NCBI GenBank assembly: GCA_022793895.1
Contig: JAAWDS010000026.1
Coordinates: forward strand, 1-64,000
Length of the DNA: 64,000 nucleotides
DNA from: Provencibacterium sp.
GTDB lineage: Bacteria; Bacillota; Clostridia; Oscillospirales; Ruminococcaceae
Direction of reading: 5' to 3'
This document shows positions 16,730 through 24,141 of the stretch, piece by piece. Under the pieces are notes generated by a model. The model was given only the letters and a program-made list of their open reading frames with translations, had not been told where the DNA came from and made no database searches. A program made the position numbers and the translations under genes. Numbering within the stretch: position 1 is the stretch's first letter; each line of letters starts with the position of its first letter.

Positions 16730-17890
16730 ATGAAAAGGGTGGGACTTTTGAAACGATTGCTGTTGTGGACGCTTTGCTTTTTCCTATTCTGCCCGGCGGC
16801 GGTGCAGGCGGCTGAAATCGATCCCGGTCTCAGCGGTATGCTGGGCGATCAGCTCGATGCCGCCGGGATAGACGAGCTGCAAAACCAGCTTCCCGATGAA
16901 ACGAGGGAGCTTCTGGAGGAGATGGATCTCACCGAGCTGGATGTTGGGCGGCTGCTCTCGCTGGCTCCGAAGGACTTTATGCGGGTGCTCTGGCGGATGA
17001 TCCAAAACACCGTCCGCCAACCGTTGACCGCCTTTGGGATGATTGCCGGCGTCGTCGTACTTTGCGCGCTGGTGAATACGCTCAAGGAGGGGTTCCATGC
17101 CAAAGAGCTCTCCTCGGTCTATGGCGCCGTTTCGGTGCTTTGCGTGACGGCGGCGATTGCCAAGCCGGTAACGGACTGCATTTTGGGCGGGGCGCAGGCG
17201 ATTCAGGATTGCAGCGTTTTCATGCTCTCCTTCATCCCCATACTGACCTCGGTTGTCACCGTTTCGGGCGCGCCGGTAACGGCCACCACCTATAACCTGT
17301 TGCTGTTTTCCGCCTGCCAACTGGTTTCGAGCCTGGCGGCCGGGGTGCTGGTCCCGTTTATGGGGATCTACACCGGGCTGTGTATTGCGGGAAGCGTGGG
17401 GGAAGATATTGGGGTTCTGCCGCTGGCGAAGGGGATCCGATCGCTCGTTACCTGGTGCCTGACGCTGGCGATGACCGCCTATGTGGGGCTGCTCTCGATG
17501 CAGACGCTGGTTTCTACCGGAGCGGACAACGTGATGCTGAAAACCGGGAAATTTTTAGTCGGCAGCTTTGTGCCGATTGTGGGAGGGGCCATCTCGGATG
17601 CGCTCAGCGCGGCGCAGGGGGCGATGAAGCTGCTCAAGGCCACCGTTGGCGCCTTCGGTATCTTAGCGGGCGCATTGACCTTTCTGCCGGTGCTCATCAA
17701 GGTGCTTCTCTGGTATCTGGCGCTCAAATGCGCCGGATCGCTCGCGGGCATCCTCTCGATGGGAGGGCTGGGAAGGCTTTTGGAGGCGTGCTCGCATTGC
17801 CTCATGACGATGCTGGCGCTGCTCTGCTCGTTTATGCTGCTGATCATCGTCTCGATCGTGCTGCTGTTGAGCTTTTCGGCCGTGGGATAG
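16730..17890 (+). CDS. spoIIIAE: stage III sporulation protein AE
   Basis: A polytopic membrane protein of 386 residues with an N-terminal signal (LLKRLLLWTLCFFLFCPAA) and repeated membrane segments with conserved text (VPFMGIYTGLCIAGSVGED, FVPIVGGAISDALSAAQGAM). It is a core membrane subunit of the forespore feeding channel. ATG 16730 has a weak site; TTG 16748, with AAAAGGGTGGGA upstream, would trim six residues and leave the signal peptide, and is a real alternative. The 79-nt gap after spoIIIAD holds nothing clear. Confidence 0.92.
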   Translation: MKRVGLLKRLLLWTLCFFLFCPAAVQAAEIDPGLSGMLGDQLDAAGIDELQNQLPDETRELLEEMDLTELDVGRLLSLAPKDFMRVLWRMIQNTVRQPLTAFGMIAGVVVLCALVNTLKEGFHAKELSSVYGAVSVLCVTAAIAKPVTDCILGGAQAIQDCSVFMLSFIPILTSVVTVSGAPVTATTYNLLLFSACQLVSSLAAGVLVPFMGIYTGLCIAGSVGEDIGVLPLAKGIRSLVTWCLTLAMTAYVGLLSMQTLVSTGADNVMLKTGKFLVGSFVPIVGGAISDALSAAQGAMKLLKATVGAFGILAGALTFLPVLIKVLLWYLALKCAGSLAGILSMGGLGRLLEACSHCLMTMLALLCSFMLLIIVSIVLLLSFSAVG

Positions 17891-17957
17891 CGGTGGTAAC
17901 GCTTTCCATGGGAAAGAATGCCTATGGCAATAGGCTCTGAAAGGGGGATTTTTAAGG

Positions 17958-18440
17958 ATGACCGGGGCGAGGGAATTTGCGTCGATGCTTTGCATTGCCG
18001 CCGTCAGTTGCTGCGCGCTGCGCCTGCTGATTCCGCAGGGGGCGCTGGATCCGGTGCTGCGGATGATCCTTTCGGCTTTCTTTCTGCTCTGCCTGCTGTC
18101 GCCGCTGCGGCGGCTGCCCTCCTTCGCGCTGCCGCAGGGGGCGCTGGAAGAGGGGGCGGCCCCCTATCGGGCGGGGTTGGACGAGAGCTACAGCGCGCTG
18201 GTGGAGGAGGCGGTAGAGAAGAACATTGGGAAGCTGGTGGAGGCGCGGCTGCAAAAAATTGGCGCGGAAGGGACAAATATTCGGATAAACGTTAATACAA
18301 ACGAGGATGGAAGCATAGATATTAGTGGAATTGAGCTCACCCTCTCCCCAGAGTCGGCCGGATTGGCTGCACAGGTGAAGGAGAGTATCGAAAAGGATAT
18401 GGAACTGCCCTGCGCAGTCCGGATTAGCCCGGAGGTGTAA
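17958..18440 (+). CDS. spoIIIAF: stage III sporulation protein AF
   Basis: 160 residues: two N-terminal membrane helices (ASMLCIAAVSCCALRLLI and RMILSAFFLLCLLSPL) and a soluble domain of the ring-building type (NIRINVNTNEDGSIDISGIEL). This matches SpoIIIAF, which forms rings resembling secretion-system rings. A 67-nt gap separates it from spoIIIAE and it is followed after 5 nt by spoIIIAG. Confidence 0.92.
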   Translation: MTGAREFASMLCIAAVSCCALRLLIPQGALDPVLRMILSAFFLLCLLSPLRRLPSFALPQGALEEGAAPYRAGLDESYSALVEEAVEKNIGKLVEARLQKIGAEGTNIRINVNTNEDGSIDISGIELTLSPESAGLAAQVKESIEKDMELPCAVRISPEV

Positions 18441-18445
18441 AGGAG

Positions 18446-19015
18446 ATGGAAATCAAAGGCGGACTGGTTTTATTAAGGAAGCAGTTGGAAGGGGATAAGA
18501 AGGTGCGCCTGATTGTAGGCATCGGGCTGCTGGGCATGGCGCTCATTCTGGCCTCCCAATTCCTCTCCTCCCCCAAAAAGCAGGAGGCGGTGCAGCCGGC
18601 CTCCTTCTCGGATGAAGCCTATATCGAACGCCTGGAAAAGCGGCTCGACGCTTTGATCGAAACGATAGACGGCGTAGGAAAAGCCCAGGTCATGATTACG
18701 CTGGCCTCCTCCCAACAAACGGTTTATGCGACCGAGGAAAAGCATCAGGCTGATTTGCTTGAAGATGTTTCGGGGGAGGATAGGAGGCGCATGCAGGAAT
18801 CGATGAACCGCCAGTCCAGCTATATCCTGGTGGATCAGGGAAGCGGGCGCAAGGAACCCTTAGTGGAGGCGCGCCTGGATCCGACGGTTAAAGGAGTTGT
18901 GGTGGTATGTCCGGGAGCGGATAACAAGGTGGTGAACGCGCGGATTACCGAGGTGGTCACCACCGCGCTTGGGATTGGCGCCAGCAAAGTTTGCGTGGTT
19001 AAGGGAGGGACGTGA
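18446..19015 (+). CDS. spoIIIAG: stage III sporulation protein AG
   Basis: 189 residues with one N-terminal membrane helix (RLIVGIGLLGMALILASQFL) and a ring-building domain. The pieces DGVGKAQVMITLASSQQTVYA, SYILVDQGSGRKEPLV and KGVVVVCPGADNKVVNARITE are characteristic. In B. subtilis the protein forms a very large ring in the intermembrane space. Start after AAAGGAG. Confidence 0.94.
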   Translation: MEIKGGLVLLRKQLEGDKKVRLIVGIGLLGMALILASQFLSSPKKQEAVQPASFSDEAYIERLEKRLDALIETIDGVGKAQVMITLASSQQTVYATEEKHQADLLEDVSGEDRRRMQESMNRQSSYILVDQGSGRKEPLVEARLDPTVKGVVVVCPGADNKVVNARITEVVTTALGIGASKVCVVKGGT

Positions 19016-19077
19016 AGCAGGAAACAACCATAAGGCCGCCGGGCCGCATTTCAGTGAATCAATAAGGAGGGCACGTT

Positions 19078-19623
19078 ATGAACATGATCATATCCAAAAA
19101 GCACATTATCCTGGCCACGCTCGTGATGGCGCTGTGTGTCGCCGTTTATCTCAACTACCGCTTTAACCAAACGGGGGAAGATCTGCTGGCGACCAACGTG
19201 GTCGAGGAATCCCGAAGCTATGGGGAGGCAAAATTTGTTGAAGGCGCGGCCGCCGGTCCGGAGGCGGAGGACTCGGAAGCCTACTTTGCGGAAGCGAAGC
19301 TCACCCGCTCCAAGAGCCGCGACGAGGCGGTAGACGCCATGAAAACCATGCTCCAGGACAGCGCGCTCTCCGCCGACGAGAAGGCGCAGCTGACGATGAA
19401 GGCGGCGGATATCGCCCAATCGATTGAAACGGAAGGCAAGATGGAAAACCTCATTAAAGCCAAGGGCTTTCAGGACTGCATGGTATATTTCGACAGCGAT
19501 AAGGTGGATGTGGTGGTGAAAACCGAAGGGCTGCAAGAGAGCGAGGTAGCGCAAATCCGGGATATTGTTGTGGCGGAAACCGAGGCTCCCGTTGAAAATA
19601 TTTCGATTATCGAGGTAAAATAG
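19078..19623 (+). CDS. spoIIIAH: stage III sporulation protein AH
   Basis: 181 residues with an N-terminal membrane helix (HIILATLVMALCVAVYLNY) and a C-terminal YscJ/ring-building domain (AKGFQDCMVYFDSDKVDVVVK, VAQIRDIVVAE). It binds forespore SpoIIQ in the zipper that spans both membranes; no spoIIQ gene is in this window. AAGGAGG precedes the start. It is the last gene of the operon; the Asp23 gene downstream has its own promoter. Confidence 0.94.
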   Translation: MNMIISKKHIILATLVMALCVAVYLNYRFNQTGEDLLATNVVEESRSYGEAKFVEGAAAGPEAEDSEAYFAEAKLTRSKSRDEAVDAMKTMLQDSALSADEKAQLTMKAADIAQSIETEGKMENLIKAKGFQDCMVYFDSDKVDVVVKTEGLQESEVAQIRDIVVAETEAPVENISIIEVK

Positions 19624-19639
19624 TAGACGAAACCAAAAA

Positions 19640-19651
19640 ATGTGCTATAAT
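19640..19651 (+). promoter_or_regulatory. extended -10 promoter for Asp23 gene
   Basis: TGTGCTATAAT with a TGn extension and TATAAT at 19646-19651. The -35 region (GTAGAC, 17 nt upstream) is poor, as is usual for extended -10 promoters. Confidence 0.6.
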
Positions 19652-19710
19652 ACTAAGGAACACTCAAAAGGGAAGCACCTATTTTTGCGCTAATGGGAGG
19701 CAACGCCGGA

Positions 19711-20088
19711 ATGGAAAATTTGCAGTCGGTTAAAACGCAGGGATCTCTGCGCATTTCGCAGGAGGTCATTGCCACCATTGCCAGCTGTGCGGCAACCGAG
19801 GTCGCAGGGGTGGCGGGGCTGGCTGTCCACACCGCCAACATTAAAAATCTGTTTACCAAAAATGCGGTAAACAAGTCGATCGTCGTCGACCTGAGCGACG
19901 ATGTTGCGGTTATTGACGTGCGCCTTAATCTCTATTCCGGAACACGCATCCCGGCCGTCAGCGAAGAGGTGCAGAAGGCGGTGAAGGAGGCGGTGCAGAA
20001 TATGACCGGCATCACCGTTTCCAAGGTCAACGTTTATATCTGTGACATTACCTTCCTGCCGCCGCTGGCGGAAAAAGCGGAGGATTAA
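19711..20088 (+). CDS. Asp23/Gls24 family envelope stress protein
   Basis: A 125-residue Asp23/YloU-type protein. Motifs: GSLRISQEVIATIASCAATEV, VAGLAVHTANIKNLFTKN and the strand-helix end TGITVSKVNVYICDITF. The function is poorly defined: envelope-associated, and linked to fatty-acid or cell-wall metabolism in some Firmicutes. ATG 19711 is preferred over ATG 19693 because GGGAGG (19695-19700) lies 10 nt before it. Its position just before nusB is a common clostridial arrangement. Confidence 0.9.
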   Translation: MENLQSVKTQGSLRISQEVIATIASCAATEVAGVAGLAVHTANIKNLFTKNAVNKSIVVDLSDDVAVIDVRLNLYSGTRIPAVSEEVQKAVKEAVQNMTGITVSKVNVYICDITFLPPLAEKAED

Positions 20089-20111
20089 ACCGAAGGCCGG
20101 ATTTTTCAGCG

Positions 20112-20148
20112 CTCCCCAATGCGAAAACCGCATTGGGGAGGCGTTGTT
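20112..20148 (+). terminator. hairpin between Asp23 and nusB genes
   Basis: CTCCCCAATGCG (20112-20123) pairs perfectly with CGCATTGGGGAG (20129-20140), followed by GCGTTGTTTG. The weak T tract suggests partial termination. Confidence 0.55.
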
Positions 20149-20197
20149 TGTCTTGAGAAGGAAAAAGCGAAACGAGAACCAGTTGGAGGAAGGCGTA

Positions 20198-20728
20198 ATG
20201 ACGAGGAGCCAGTCGCGCGAGTTGGCGTTTGTGATCATCTTTCAAAAATCTTTTCATGATGAGCCGGTCGAGGAGATCATCCGCTGCTCTGCCGTTGGGC
20301 TTGAACAGGAGATCAGCCCCTTCGCGCGCGCCTTGGCCGAGGGCGCGGAGGCGCACCTGGAGGAGATCGACGAAAGGTTGTCCGCCTGTTCGCAGAATTG
20401 GAAGCTCTCGCGTATCTCCCGCGTTTCGCTGGCGGCTTTGCGGATAGCCGCTTATGAAATGCTGTTTGTGGAGGAGATCCCGGTCAGCGTTTCGATCAAC
20501 GAGGCCATTGAGCTGACAAAAAAATACGCCTCCGCGGAAGATGGAGCGTATGTAAACGGGGTGCTGGGCGCGCTTGCGCGTCAAAGCGGCCTGCCCGCCC
20601 CTGCCGCAGAGGAAACGGCAAAAACGCAGGACGCTTCGCGGGGCGCCGGCGAGGAGCCGGAAAAAGCGGAGACGCCGGCGGCCTGCGCAGTTACTTCGCC
20701 CGTTGGGGAGGAAGAGACAGCTCAATGA
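20198..20728 (+). CDS. nusB: transcription antitermination factor NusB
   Basis: Binds boxA RNA with NusE to support rRNA transcription. The NusB fold is clear in the first 135 residues: TRSQSRELAFVIIFQKSF at the start, then SRISRVSLAALRIAAYEMLF and VSVSINEAIELTKKYASAED, and GAYVNGVLGALARQ. The remaining 40 residues are a low-complexity acidic/Ala-rich tail not seen in short NusB proteins. ATG 20198 follows GGAGG by 8 nt. Its last codons overlap the next gene's start by 4 nt. Confidence 0.92.
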   Translation: MTRSQSRELAFVIIFQKSFHDEPVEEIIRCSAVGLEQEISPFARALAEGAEAHLEEIDERLSACSQNWKLSRISRVSLAALRIAAYEMLFVEEIPVSVSINEAIELTKKYASAEDGAYVNGVLGALARQSGLPAPAAEETAKTQDASRGAGEEPEKAETPAACAVTSPVGEEETAQ

Positions 20729-21072
20729 AAAAATGGTATGAGGAAGAGTATGAATTTCAGGTTGAGGTAACAGGGTTTCTGCGCGGCGAGCGTACCGAGC
20801 GCTATTGCCGCAACGGCGAGGAGATAGGCGACGTCTATACCTGCACCTACGGCTGTCCGGTCAATCAGAATGGGCAGGGGATCTGTTCCAAGGTTATGCT
20901 GCTGTTGTTCCCGGTGATGGAGGCGGTCCGCAGCGGCGGCGATCTGGAAAATATCGGCGGCAGCGGCCGGTATACCAAGGATATCGTCTGCCCAGACGGC
21001 TGCGTTCTCTTTCGGCTTTCAGCGAAGAAGCTGGGGAACGAGAACTTCTTTAAGGGGAAGTTCTTTGATTGA
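20725..21072 (+). CDS. TIGR04076-like protein
   Basis: 115 residues, no known function. The layout matches short TIGR04076 proteins: an N-terminal beta strand (FQVEVTGFL), a Cys-rich middle (YTCTYGCPVNQNGQGICSKVM), FPVMEAVRSGGDLENIGGSGR, and a late CPDG motif (DIVCPDGCVLFRL). The five Cys could bind metal. It overlaps the nusB stop by 4 nt and is probably translated with it. No clear terminator follows; a fresh promoter lies at 21164. Confidence 0.65.
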   Translation: MKKWYEEEYEFQVEVTGFLRGERTERYCRNGEEIGDVYTCTYGCPVNQNGQGICSKVMLLLFPVMEAVRSGGDLENIGGSGRYTKDIVCPDGCVLFRLSAKKLGNENFFKGKFFD

Positions 21073-21163
21073 CTGTTGCCGGCGGCTCCTGGAAGCGAAG
21101 GCCCGCCAAAGGAGAGGGTTCGGCTTCCGGCGAATAGCGGTTCAAAAATCGGTTTGGGCAGGC

Positions 21164-21192
21164 TTGACAAGTTCGAAAAACCATGCTATACT
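21164..21192 (+). promoter_or_regulatory. promoter of ABC-F leader
   Basis: TTGACA (21164-21169), 17 nt, TATACT (21187-21192), one of the best promoter matches in the window. Transcription should start near 21199, giving a leader of about 360 nt. Confidence 0.88.
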
Positions 21193-21198
21193 CATCAA

Positions 21199-21350
21199 AA
21201 ATAAATGAAATGGAGGCGGACGAGTGTATATTTCCCGCTAACGAGTACGTATAACCAAAATTATCCTTGGGAAAAGGGTAGGCGGCAGCGCTTACCTGAT
21301 TGTTGGTTATACGGCAGCGGGAAGATATGCGCCCGGTACCGTCTTTTTTT
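21199..21350 (+). promoter_or_regulatory. attenuator-like leader of the ABC-F gene
   Basis: Perfect pairings visible: A TTCCCGCT (21232-21239) with A' AGCGGGAA (21316-21323), and B GTATAACCAA (21249-21258) with B' TTGGTTATAC (21303-21312), enclosing a small GTAGGC/GCTTAC helix (21279-21296). A competing terminator pairs ACGGCAGCGGG (21311-21321) with CCCGGTACCGT (21332-21342), two mismatches, followed by seven T (21344-21350). Its 5' arm overlaps A' almost completely, so A:A' and the terminator exclude each other. Strand A lies inside the five-codon upstream ORF, so ribosome position should decide the fold. This is the logic of drug-sensed attenuation known for other ABC-F and erm genes; the details here are inferred. 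Confidence 0.72.
21224..21241 (+). CDS. five-codon leader ORF
   Basis: GTG-TAT-ATT-TCC-CGC-TAA (fMet-Tyr-Ile-Ser-Arg). GGAGG (21212-21216) lies 7 nt upstream, ideal spacing, and the transcript start is about 25 nt upstream. Its codons form strand A of the leader helix. A function as a stalling peptide for ribosome-targeting drugs is inferred from its place before an ABC-F gene. Confidence 0.6.
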   Translation: MYISR

Positions 21351-21390
21351 GCGTGCCGCAGGGGATATCCCTGCTGTGCAGGCTTTTCGG

Positions 21391-21423
21391 ATGGCTGCGG
21401 GAGTGCTTCCCGCAGCCATTTTT
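21391..21423 (+). terminator. second terminator in ABC-F leader
   Basis: ATGGCTGCGGGA (21391-21402) pairs perfectly with TCCCGCAGCCAT (21408-21419), followed by TTTTT. It lies 136 nt before the ABC-F start, so transcripts must pass it to express the gene. Its TTCCCGC could also pair with A' of the upstream helix. Confidence 0.85.
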
Positions 21424-21558
21424 AATGGGATTGCCGTCCGGGAGAGGCCCTTCGAAATGTAGGACGCGAAGGAGAAGGGGCATTCAGCGGCGCGGCAAGG
21501 CGAGGAGCGTCTCCGTCCGCGGCAGTTCGGGCGGGACGCGGCTGTAAGGAGGTTTTTC

Positions 21559-23133
21559 ATGTCTTTAATTGAAGTCAGCCACCTGACCTTTTCTTATGAA
21601 GGCAGCTATGACAATATTTTTGAGGATGCTTCCTTTTCGCTGGATACCGATTGGAAGCTGGGCTTTATCGGGCGCAACGGGCGGGGAAAGACCACCTTCC
21701 TGCGCCTGTTGATGGGGGAGCTGCTCTATTCAGGGCGCATTGCCGCCGATCTCTCGTTTGACTACTTCCCTTTTTCGGTTGCCCATCCGGAGGAAACGGC
21801 GCTGACCGCCGCGCGCGAAGCAATTGCGCCCTTTGCGCGGCTGGAGAGGGAGAAGGAGGCGTGCCTTGCGCGCGGCGATCTGGAGGGCTATGGCCGGGCG
21901 GAAGAGGAATATCTGGCGGTGGACGGCTATTGTATCGATGAACTTATCCAGCGCGAGTGCGGACGGCTGCGCCTGCCGGAAGGGGTCCTTGACCGTCCCT
22001 TTTGCACCTTGAGCGGCGGGGAGCGGACCAAAGTGCTGCTCGCTGCGCTGTTCCTACGCCGGGGCCGCTTTCTGTTGATCGATGAGCCGACCAACCATCT
22101 GGACAGCCAGGGGCGGCGGGATGTGGGCGATTATCTCGCCTCGAAAAAGGGCTTTATCCTGGTCTCGCATGACCGCGCCTTTTTGGATCGGTCGGTGGAC
22201 CACATCCTTTCTCTGAACCGGCAGACTATTGAGGTGCAGCAGGGGAACTATTCGAGCTTCGAGGAGAACCGCCGCCGCCGCGATCAGTTTGAATTGGCCG
22301 AAAACGAGCGGCTCAAGAAGGACATCGGCCATTTGCAGGAGGCCGCGCGGCAGAAGGCGGGCTGGTCGGATAGAATCGAGCGCGGCAAGATAGGGGAGCA
22401 CAGCTTCGATCGCGGCTATATCGGGCACAAATCGGCAAAGATGATGGCGCGCGCAAAGTCGATCGAGCGGCGGCAGGAGCGCGCCCTGGAGCAGAAGCAG
22501 GCGCTTTTAAAGGATCTGGAGGAGGCCGAGCCGCTTACGCTGCATCCGCTGAAATACCCCAAGGAACGGCTGATAGAGGCGCGCGGGCTTTCCATCTCCT
22601 TTGACGGCCTTCCTGTTTTTGAGGGGGTGGATTTCACCCTGCGGCGCGGGGAGCGGGTGGCGCTGGTCGGGCCGAACGGTTCCGGCAAATCGAGCGTTTT
22701 AAAGCTCTGCTGTGGGGAGGCGCTTTGCTACAGCGGCTTTTTCAGCCGGGGCAGCGGGCTGGCTGTTTCCTATGTTTCGCAGGACACCTCCTTTTTAAGC
22801 GGCGCGCTGCGGGACTTTATTCGGGAGCGTGAGCTGGACGAGCCGTTGTTTAAAGCCATTTTGCGCAAGCTGGACTTTTCGCGCCTGCAATTTGAGAAGG
22901 ATATGGCCGATTACAGCGGAGGCCAGAAGAAAAAGGTGCTGCTAGCCGCGAGCCTCGCCTCCCAGGCGCACCTTTACATCTGGGATGAGCCGCTCAACTT
23001 CATCGATCTTGATTCGCGCATGCAGATAGAGGAGATGCTGCAAGTCGTTCAGCCAACGATGCTCTTTGTCGAGCACGACGCCGCCTTTACCGAACGGATT
23101 GCTACGCGGACCGTCGCGCTGACCCGGAGGTGA
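21559..23133 (+). CDS. ABC-F ribosomal protection protein, Lsa/CplR-like
   Basis: A soluble twin-ATPase protein (524 residues) of the antibiotic-resistance ABC-F group. These bind the ribosomal E site and dislodge lincosamides, streptogramin A and pleuromutilins. First ATPase: GRNGRGKTT, LSGGERTKV, LLIDEPTNHLD. The interdomain linker is basic and helical (about 225-325). Second ATPase: GPNGSGKSS, YSGGQKKKV, YIWDEPLNFID. GRNGRGKT and WDEPLNFID are typical of Lsa/Vga/CplR proteins and not of housekeeping EttA-type ones. AAGGAGG precedes the ATG. Expression is probably induced through the leader. Resistance itself is inferred, not shown. Confidence 0.86.
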   Translation: MSLIEVSHLTFSYEGSYDNIFEDASFSLDTDWKLGFIGRNGRGKTTFLRLLMGELLYSGRIAADLSFDYFPFSVAHPEETALTAAREAIAPFARLEREKEACLARGDLEGYGRAEEEYLAVDGYCIDELIQRECGRLRLPEGVLDRPFCTLSGGERTKVLLAALFLRRGRFLLIDEPTNHLDSQGRRDVGDYLASKKGFILVSHDRAFLDRSVDHILSLNRQTIEVQQGNYSSFEENRRRRDQFELAENERLKKDIGHLQEAARQKAGWSDRIERGKIGEHSFDRGYIGHKSAKMMARAKSIERRQERALEQKQALLKDLEEAEPLTLHPLKYPKERLIEARGLSISFDGLPVFEGVDFTLRRGERVALVGPNGSGKSSVLKLCCGEALCYSGFFSRGSGLAVSYVSQDTSFLSGALRDFIRERELDEPLFKAILRKLDFSRLQFEKDMADYSGGQKKKVLLAASLASQAHLYIWDEPLNFIDLDSRMQIEEMLQVVQPTMLFVEHDAAFTERIATRTVALTRR

Positions 23134-23135
23134 GA

Positions 23136-23157
23136 GGCGAGGGAGCGCTCCCTCGCC
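23136..23157 (+). terminator. hairpin after ABC-F gene
   Basis: A perfect palindrome, GGCGAGGGAGC/GCTCCCTCGCC, begins 2 nt after the stop codon. There is no T run, so termination may be weak or Rho-dependent. Confidence 0.45.
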
Positions 23158-23197
23158 AAGAGGGCGGTCTGAAGGAAGCCCGCGGCATGGGCGGGGC

Positions 23198-23226
23198 TTG
23201 CAAAAAGAGGAAGGTTGCGTTAGAAT
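23198..23226 (+). promoter_or_regulatory. promoter of Cdd1-GNAT gene
   Basis: TTGCAA (23198-23203), 17 nt, TAGAAT (23221-23226), about 110 nt before the start codon. Confidence 0.6.
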
Positions 23227-23344
23227 AGAACCGTTGCCGGGTCGGTAAAAACCAGGATGCAGGCCCGAAGCGGCGGAGAACGGACAGCAATGTTCCTGGC
23301 CTAAGAGGATCGCTGTTTTTCAGAAAGAGAGGAGAGGGCGTAAG

Positions 23345-24097
23345 ATGTGTACCGAACTTCGTAAGATACCGGGTGTAGGGGAGAGGGCCGAACGCCGGCT
23401 GGCCGAGCTGGGCTATACCACCATCGCTTCCCTGAGAGGACAGGATCCCGAAGAGCTGTATAACCGAGATTGCCTGTTGGAAGGCGGGCCGGTGGATCGC
23501 CGCCAGCTCTATGTTTACCGCTGCGCAGTCTACTTTGCGAACACCGAGCATCCTGAGCCGGAAAAGCTCAAGTGGTGGAATTGGAAGGATCAGCCGGAGC
23601 CGGTCTCGTTCATTCCAGCGGTCCAGAAAAGCCAGCTGCGCACCATCAGCGAATTGGCGGACGCCATCTGGCACGAGCATTACCGCGGTATCCTCAGCGA
23701 TGAGCAGATTGACTACATGGTATGTAATTTCCAGTCCTTTGAGGCGATGTGCGGACAGATGCGGACGGAGGGCTACCAGTATTTTCTCATCCGTTTGGAG
23801 GAGACGGACGTGGGCTATATGGCCGTGAAGGTGGAGGAGGATCGGATTTTCCTCAGCAAGCTCTATCTGTCCCAGCCCGCGCGCGGGCATGGGCTGGCGT
23901 CGCGCGCCATTGCGTACATAGAAGAGATGTGCCGGAAAAATGCGCTGAAGGGTATCTGGCTAACGGTGAACCGGTACAACGAGGGCTCCATTGCCGTATA
24001 TGAGCACCTGGGCTTCCGCCGCGCTTATGAAACGAAAACCGATATTGGCGGCGGCTTCTTTATGGATGATTATATCATGGAAAAAGAGATAAGCTAA
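23345..24097 (+). CDS. fusion of Cdd1-type helix-hairpin-helix domain with GNAT acetyltransferase
   Basis: Two domains in 250 residues. Residues 1 to about 85 match the Cdd1 'pathogenicity locus' family: IPGVGERAERRLAELGYTT is a helix-hairpin-helix, followed by LRGQDPEELYNRDC, QLYVYRCAVYFAN and EKLKWWNWKD. Residues about 95-250 are a GNAT fold: acetyl-CoA loop ARGHGLASRAIAYIEE, then LTVNRYNEGSIAVYEHLGFRR. Cdd1 domains usually stand alone and their role is unknown; HhH motifs often bind DNA. A DNA- or protein-directed acetyltransferase is only a guess. GGAGAGGG precedes the ATG. The YkuD gene follows after 44 nt. Confidence 0.8.
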   Translation: MCTELRKIPGVGERAERRLAELGYTTIASLRGQDPEELYNRDCLLEGGPVDRRQLYVYRCAVYFANTEHPEPEKLKWWNWKDQPEPVSFIPAVQKSQLRTISELADAIWHEHYRGILSDEQIDYMVCNFQSFEAMCGQMRTEGYQYFLIRLEETDVGYMAVKVEEDRIFLSKLYLSQPARGHGLASRAIAYIEEMCRKNALKGIWLTVNRYNEGSIAVYEHLGFRRAYETKTDIGGGFFMDDYIMEKEIS

Positions 24098-24141
24098 AAA
24101 CGGATGGAAAGTTCAAAGACGAAGGAGAGAAAGAAAAGGCA

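Noticed and set aside
21205-21462. An 85-codon frame starting at ATG 21205 in the ABC-F leader
   Set aside because: It begins only a few nt after the predicted transcript start, has no ribosome binding site and runs through the leader helices; the GTG mini-ORF has the good site.
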